Shown here one piece after another: positions 6,260 through 8,840 of a stretch of DNA of 8,840 bases. Numbering within the stretch: the stretch's first letter is position 1; every line of letters starts with the position of its first letter. The notes beneath the pieces are model-generated. The model was not told where the DNA came from, made no database searches, and saw nothing but the letters and a program-made list of their open reading frames with translations. The stretch lies in the NCBI GenBank assembly GCA_947175305.1, contig CAMWMO010000030.1, forward strand, positions 1 to 8,840. Direction: 5' to 3'. Source of the stretch: an uncultured Lachnospiraceae bacterium (GTDB lineage: Bacteria; Bacillota; Clostridia; Lachnospirales; Lachnospiraceae). Made by a program: the position numbers and the translations under genes.

Positions 6260-8470
6260 TTACTTCCTTTCCGTCCCCTCTTTTTCCTGTGGCTCTCTGT
6301 TCGTCAAACAGAGGATCACTTCCGTTCCCGTTCCTCTGCCCTCACTGCGGATAGCCATCACATCCTCATTGCCGGTAAAAAGGCGCATACGGGAGATCAC
6401 ATTGTCCATGCCCACGCCGTTTCCGCCCGCCGCCATGTCTTCCTCCCGGTAGGTGCCGCTCATCACCTTGTCTATGGTCTCCCGGCTCATGCCCACACCA
6501 TTGTCTTTCACGCTGATATAGACCCGCTCCTCCTTTTCATAGAGGGACAAAAGGATCACGCCCTGATCTCCCATCTCCCGGATGCCATGATTGACACAGT
6601 TTTCCACAATGGGCTGTAAGATCATACCCGGCATCTCCATCGCAAGGAGGGACTCGTCGATGTGCTTCTCATAGTGGATATCTCCGGCGAACCGCACGTT
6701 CAGGATATAAATGTAGGAGTCAACCATCTCCACTTCCTCCGCCACGGTCACCGTCTCCTCGCTCTTCTTCATATTATAACGGTAAAACTGCGCCACCTTC
6801 TGAATATAATCGTAGGTTCTGTCCGCGCTCTCCATCATGGCAAGCTGTGCACCCGCATTCAGCGTATTAAAAAGAAAATGGGGGTTGATCTGGGCCTGCA
6901 GGTATTTCAGCCTGGCGTCCTTCAAATGGCCTTCCATGAGAAGCTCCCGCTCCTTTAAGGCCCGCTCCGCCTCCATGCTCTCCCGGATCTGTTCCACATA
7001 CTTGCCGATGCTCACCACCATGGAGTTAAAGGCGCCCGTCACCACGCCCACTTCATCCTCTGACTCCACCGGCAGAAGCGCGATGTCAAAGTTTCCCTTC
7101 GCCACCTCATCGGCGGAACCTGCCAGCTTCTTTAAGGGCCGGATGATGGCCCCCACAGAGCCGACGATGATGCCCTTGTCTATGGTCTCCCGGCTCATGC
7201 CCACACCATTGTCTTTCACGCTGATATAGACCCGCTCCTCCTTTTCATAGAGGGACAAAAGGATCACGCCCTGATCTCCCATCTCCCGGATGCCATGATT
7301 GACACAGTTTTCCACAATGGGCTGTAAGATCATACCCGGCATCTCCATCGCAAGGAGGGACTCGTCGATGTGCTTCTCATAGTGGATATCTCCGGCGAAC
7401 CGCACGTTCAGGATATAAATGTAGGAGTCAACCATCTCCACTTCCTCCGCCACGGTCACCGTCTCCTCGCTCTTCTTCATATTATAACGGTAAAACTGCG
7501 CCACCTTCTGAATATAATCGTAGGTTCTGTCCGCGCTCTCCATCATGGCAAGCTGTGCACCCGCATTCAGCGTATTAAAAAGAAAATGGGGGTTGATCTG
7601 GGCCTGCAGGTATTTCAGCCTGGCGTCCTTCAAATGGCCTTCCATGAGAAGCTCCCGCTCCTTTAAGGCCCGCTCCGCCTCCATGCTCTCCCGGATCTGT
7701 TCCACATACTTGCCGATGCTCACCACCATGGAGTTAAAGGCGCCCGTCACCACGCCCACTTCATCCTCTGACTCCACCGGCAGAAGCGCGATGTCAAAGT
7801 TTCCCTTCGCCACCTCATCGGCGGAACCTGCCAGCTTCTTTAAGGGCCGGATGATGGCCCCCACAGAGCCGACGATGATGCCCACATTGCTGGCCATCAC
7901 CAGAACGATAACTATCACAGACACCACCTCAAAGAGGCGGAAACGCTGCAGGATATCGCTGTAACGCTCGGAATTGCTGCGAAACTGTTCCATATTCAGA
8001 TTCGAGATGTAAGTCTCGATATAATCGTACATACTGGTGGCATTCTCGTAGTGAAGGCGGTATTTCTCCACATTGCGCCCGCGCTTGGCCTCAATGGTGG
8101 AAGCCACCTCCGCCAGATAATACTCGCTCATATGGCGGATATTACGCTCCATGCGGTCAAAGGAACGCCCCGTTACCGCCTCGTTTAGATCCGCCGTCAT
8201 ATTTCTGCATACCTGCTCGCTTCGATAATAGTTCTCCAGAGAGTCGCTGGTCTTCGCATTCAGATAGGACGTCATGTCGTCCTGCACAGCGCTGATGGCG
8301 TCTGAAAATTCATTCAGATGCAGGTTATCCTGATATACGGTGTCCAGCCGGTTCGACATACTGTTGATGCCGATGAGCAGGACAATGTTCACGACCACCA
8401 CCAAAAGATTGGTGAGGATGTAAATACTGCTGATCTTAAACTGGAGAGAGGCATTGCGTGTTCTATTCAT
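6260..8470 (-). CDS. YesM-type sensor histidine kinase with an internal in-frame tandem duplication
   Basis: This membrane kinase of the LytS/YesM class pairs with the following response regulator. The start is ATG 8470, with AGGAG 7 bases upstream; it overlaps the preceding gene by 8 bases (ATGAATAG). It has 736 residues. TM1 is about 16-35, a helical extracellular sensor region 36-179, and TM2 about 180-204. Module A has HAMP (205-255), the phosphoacceptor motif QINPHFLFNTLN with H295, N-box E387-N388 and G1 box DNGVGM (420-425). At residue 433 the protein jumps back to the end of TM2 (GIIVGSVGAIIRPLKK) and repeats the whole stretch as module B: H531, E623-N624 and DNGVGM 656-661. Module B then continues into the only G2 box, GNGVGMDNV (683-691), and the C-terminus. 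Residues 197-432 and 433-668 are identical. One copy removed gives 500 residues, usual for the class. Module A thus lacks the end of its ATPase. Either a recent duplication or an assembly error; the gene is otherwise intact. Confidence 0.9.
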   Translation of the reverse strand: MNRTRNASLQFKISSIYILTNLLVVVVNIVLLIGINSMSNRLDTVYQDNLHLNEFSDAISAVQDDMTSYLNAKTSDSLENYYRSEQVCRNMTADLNEAVTGRSFDRMERNIRHMSEYYLAEVASTIEAKRGRNVEKYRLHYENATSMYDYIETYISNLNMEQFRSNSERYSDILQRFRLFEVVSVIVIVLVMASNVGIIVGSVGAIIRPLKKLAGSADEVAKGNFDIALLPVESEDEVGVVTGAFNSMVVSIGKYVEQIRESMEAERALKERELLMEGHLKDARLKYLQAQINPHFLFNTLNAGAQLAMMESADRTYDYIQKVAQFYRYNMKKSEETVTVAEEVEMVDSYIYILNVRFAGDIHYEKHIDESLLAMEMPGMILQPIVENCVNHGIREMGDQGVILLSLYEKEERVYISVKDNGVGMSRETIDKGIIVGSVGAIIRPLKKLAGSADEVAKGNFDIALLPVESEDEVGVVTGAFNSMVVSIGKYVEQIRESMEAERALKERELLMEGHLKDARLKYLQAQINPHFLFNTLNAGAQLAMMESADRTYDYIQKVAQFYRYNMKKSEETVTVAEEVEMVDSYIYILNVRFAGDIHYEKHIDESLLAMEMPGMILQPIVENCVNHGIREMGDQGVILLSLYEKEERVYISVKDNGVGMSRETIDKVMSGTYREEDMAAGGNGVGMDNVISRMRLFTGNEDVMAIRSEGRGTGTEVILCLTNREPQEKEGTERK
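6466..7175 (-). repeat. Tandem direct repeat, module B copy (promoter-distal)
   Basis: These bases match 7174-7883 at an offset of 708 with no difference found on reading every line. The unit is 236 codons, so the frame is kept. Homology ends at 6466 (6465 a against 7173 c). The two copies share bases 7174-7175 (cc), a 2-base overlap at the junction. This copy encodes kinase residues from 433 and runs on into the unique C-terminus. Confidence 0.97.
7174..7883 (-). repeat. Tandem direct repeat, module A copy (promoter-proximal)
   Basis: This is the first copy in the direction of transcription, covering the end of TM2, HAMP, phosphoacceptor domain and the ATPase as far as just after the G1 box. 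Homology ends at 7883 (7884 a against 7176 t). Lack of any substitution, even at third codon positions, means the event is very recent, is maintained by gene conversion, or arose in assembly. Confidence 0.97.
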
Positions 8471-8840
8471 CGTTCTGCTCCTCCTCCCGCCCCAGATAAG
8501 CATCCACATTTTCTTTGCTGACCAGGCTGATATCCGCCGTAAAATACTGGCTGGTATAGCCCAGATCGTGATATTCCTGCAGGGCTTCAATACAAAAGCC
8601 CCCCATCTGGGGCGTGTCGATATCCACGGTGGCATAGATCACGTTTCTGTCAATGGCATTCAAGATCGTGTCGGAGATATAATGTCCCAGAATGCTGACT
8701 GTACCCACCTTATTGTAATCCACCACCGCCTGATAAGCGCATGTGGTATTCAGCTCATTCAGGCAGATCAGAACATCGGGGATGTCCCCCTCCATAAAGA
8801 TATCCCGAATGGACTCCTCCACCGAGAAATCGTTGGTGTC
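8463..8840 (-). CDS. Sugar-binding periplasmic-type protein, C-terminal part (N-terminus beyond right edge)
   Basis: The last 125 codons of a protein whose frame is open to the right edge; the stop TAG is at 8465-8463. The visible sequence fits the C-terminal lobe of a type I periplasmic-binding/LacI-like sugar-binding fold: PDVLICLNELNTTCAYQAV, then VSILGHYISDTILNAIDRNVIYATVDID, then QMGGFCIEALQEYHDLG. The order is the usual one of ligand-lobe strand, counting motif and ligand-contact Asp. No signal peptide can be seen because the start is missing, so an intracellular LacI-type regulator is not strictly excluded. However, a regulator would carry its helix-turn-helix at the absent end, and the 8-base overlap with a sensor kinase favours an extracellular sensing partner. 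It resembles the XylFII-LytS-YesN arrangement of Clostridia. Fold is likely; role is inferred. Confidence 0.78.
   Translation of the reverse strand, partial: DTNDFSVEESIRDIFMEGDIPDVLICLNELNTTCAYQAVVDYNKVGTVSILGHYISDTILNAIDRNVIYATVDIDTPQMGGFCIEALQEYHDLGYTSQYFTADISLVSKENVDAYLGREEEQNDE

Noticed and set aside
5129..6619. 496-codon open frame on the plus strand
   Set aside because: It is antisense to the response regulator and kinase, whose conserved motifs are unmistakable. The His/Leu-rich translation has no recognisable domain and looks like a codon-bias shadow.
6662..7666. Two identical 98-codon plus-strand frames (6662-6958 and 7370-7666)
   Set aside because: These are reverse-strand shadows of the tandem duplication, not genes; they only confirm the 708-bp offset.
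6466..7883. Insertion sequence or other mobile element as explanation for the direct repeat
   Set aside because: The repeated DNA is entirely kinase coding sequence. There are no terminal inverted repeats, no transposase and no target-site duplication beyond 2 shared bases.
8471..8635. Kinase frame open upstream of 8470, which would add 55 residues
   Set aside because: The extension lies inside the preceding binding-protein gene. The ATG at 8470 has a well-spaced AGGAG and places the first membrane helix near the N-terminus as expected.

Overview
The window is a sugar-sensing and sugar-uptake locus, with every gene on the minus strand, so it reads from right to left. The lipoprotein-type binding proteins, the strong purine-rich ribosome binding sites, the Ala/Glu-rich linker after a lipobox and the YesM/YesN-type two-component pair point to a Gram-positive Clostridia-type Firmicute, plausibly Lachnospiraceae. 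That placement is an inference from gene style; no rRNA or other marker gene is present.

Right half (8840 to 3588): the C-terminal part of a periplasmic-binding-type sugar-binding protein runs in from the right edge. It overlaps the start of a YesM-type sensor histidine kinase by 8 bp. The kinase is followed after 6 bp by a YesN-type response regulator (receiver plus AraC-type DNA-binding domain), and 11 bp later by a second sugar-binding lipoprotein. The tight packing implies one operon. The layout resembles the known three-component xylose systems of Clostridia (XylFII-LytS-YesN), in which an extracellular sugar-binding protein reports to the kinase.

Left half (3400 to 1): after a 187-bp regulatory gap come the three genes of a multiple-monosaccharide ABC importer: chvE (binding lipoprotein), mmsA (double-ATPase, TTG start) and mmsB (permease, cut by the left edge). 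A 157-bp gap between chvE and mmsA holds two adjacent hairpins, a consensus extended -10 box and a 16-bp terminator-like stem-loop. It probably sets the usual excess of binding protein over transporter. The simplest model is that the two-component system activates the chvE-mmsA-mmsB promoter when the sugar is present.

The most unusual item is inside the histidine kinase. A 708-bp segment is repeated in tandem, in frame and without a visible base difference (710 matching bases including a 2-base junction overlap). The 736-residue kinase therefore carries two HAMP-dimerisation/phosphoacceptor-ATPase modules, the first lacking its G2 box. Removing one copy gives an ordinary 500-residue kinase. 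It is either a very recent duplication or an assembly artefact, and the sequence alone cannot decide which.
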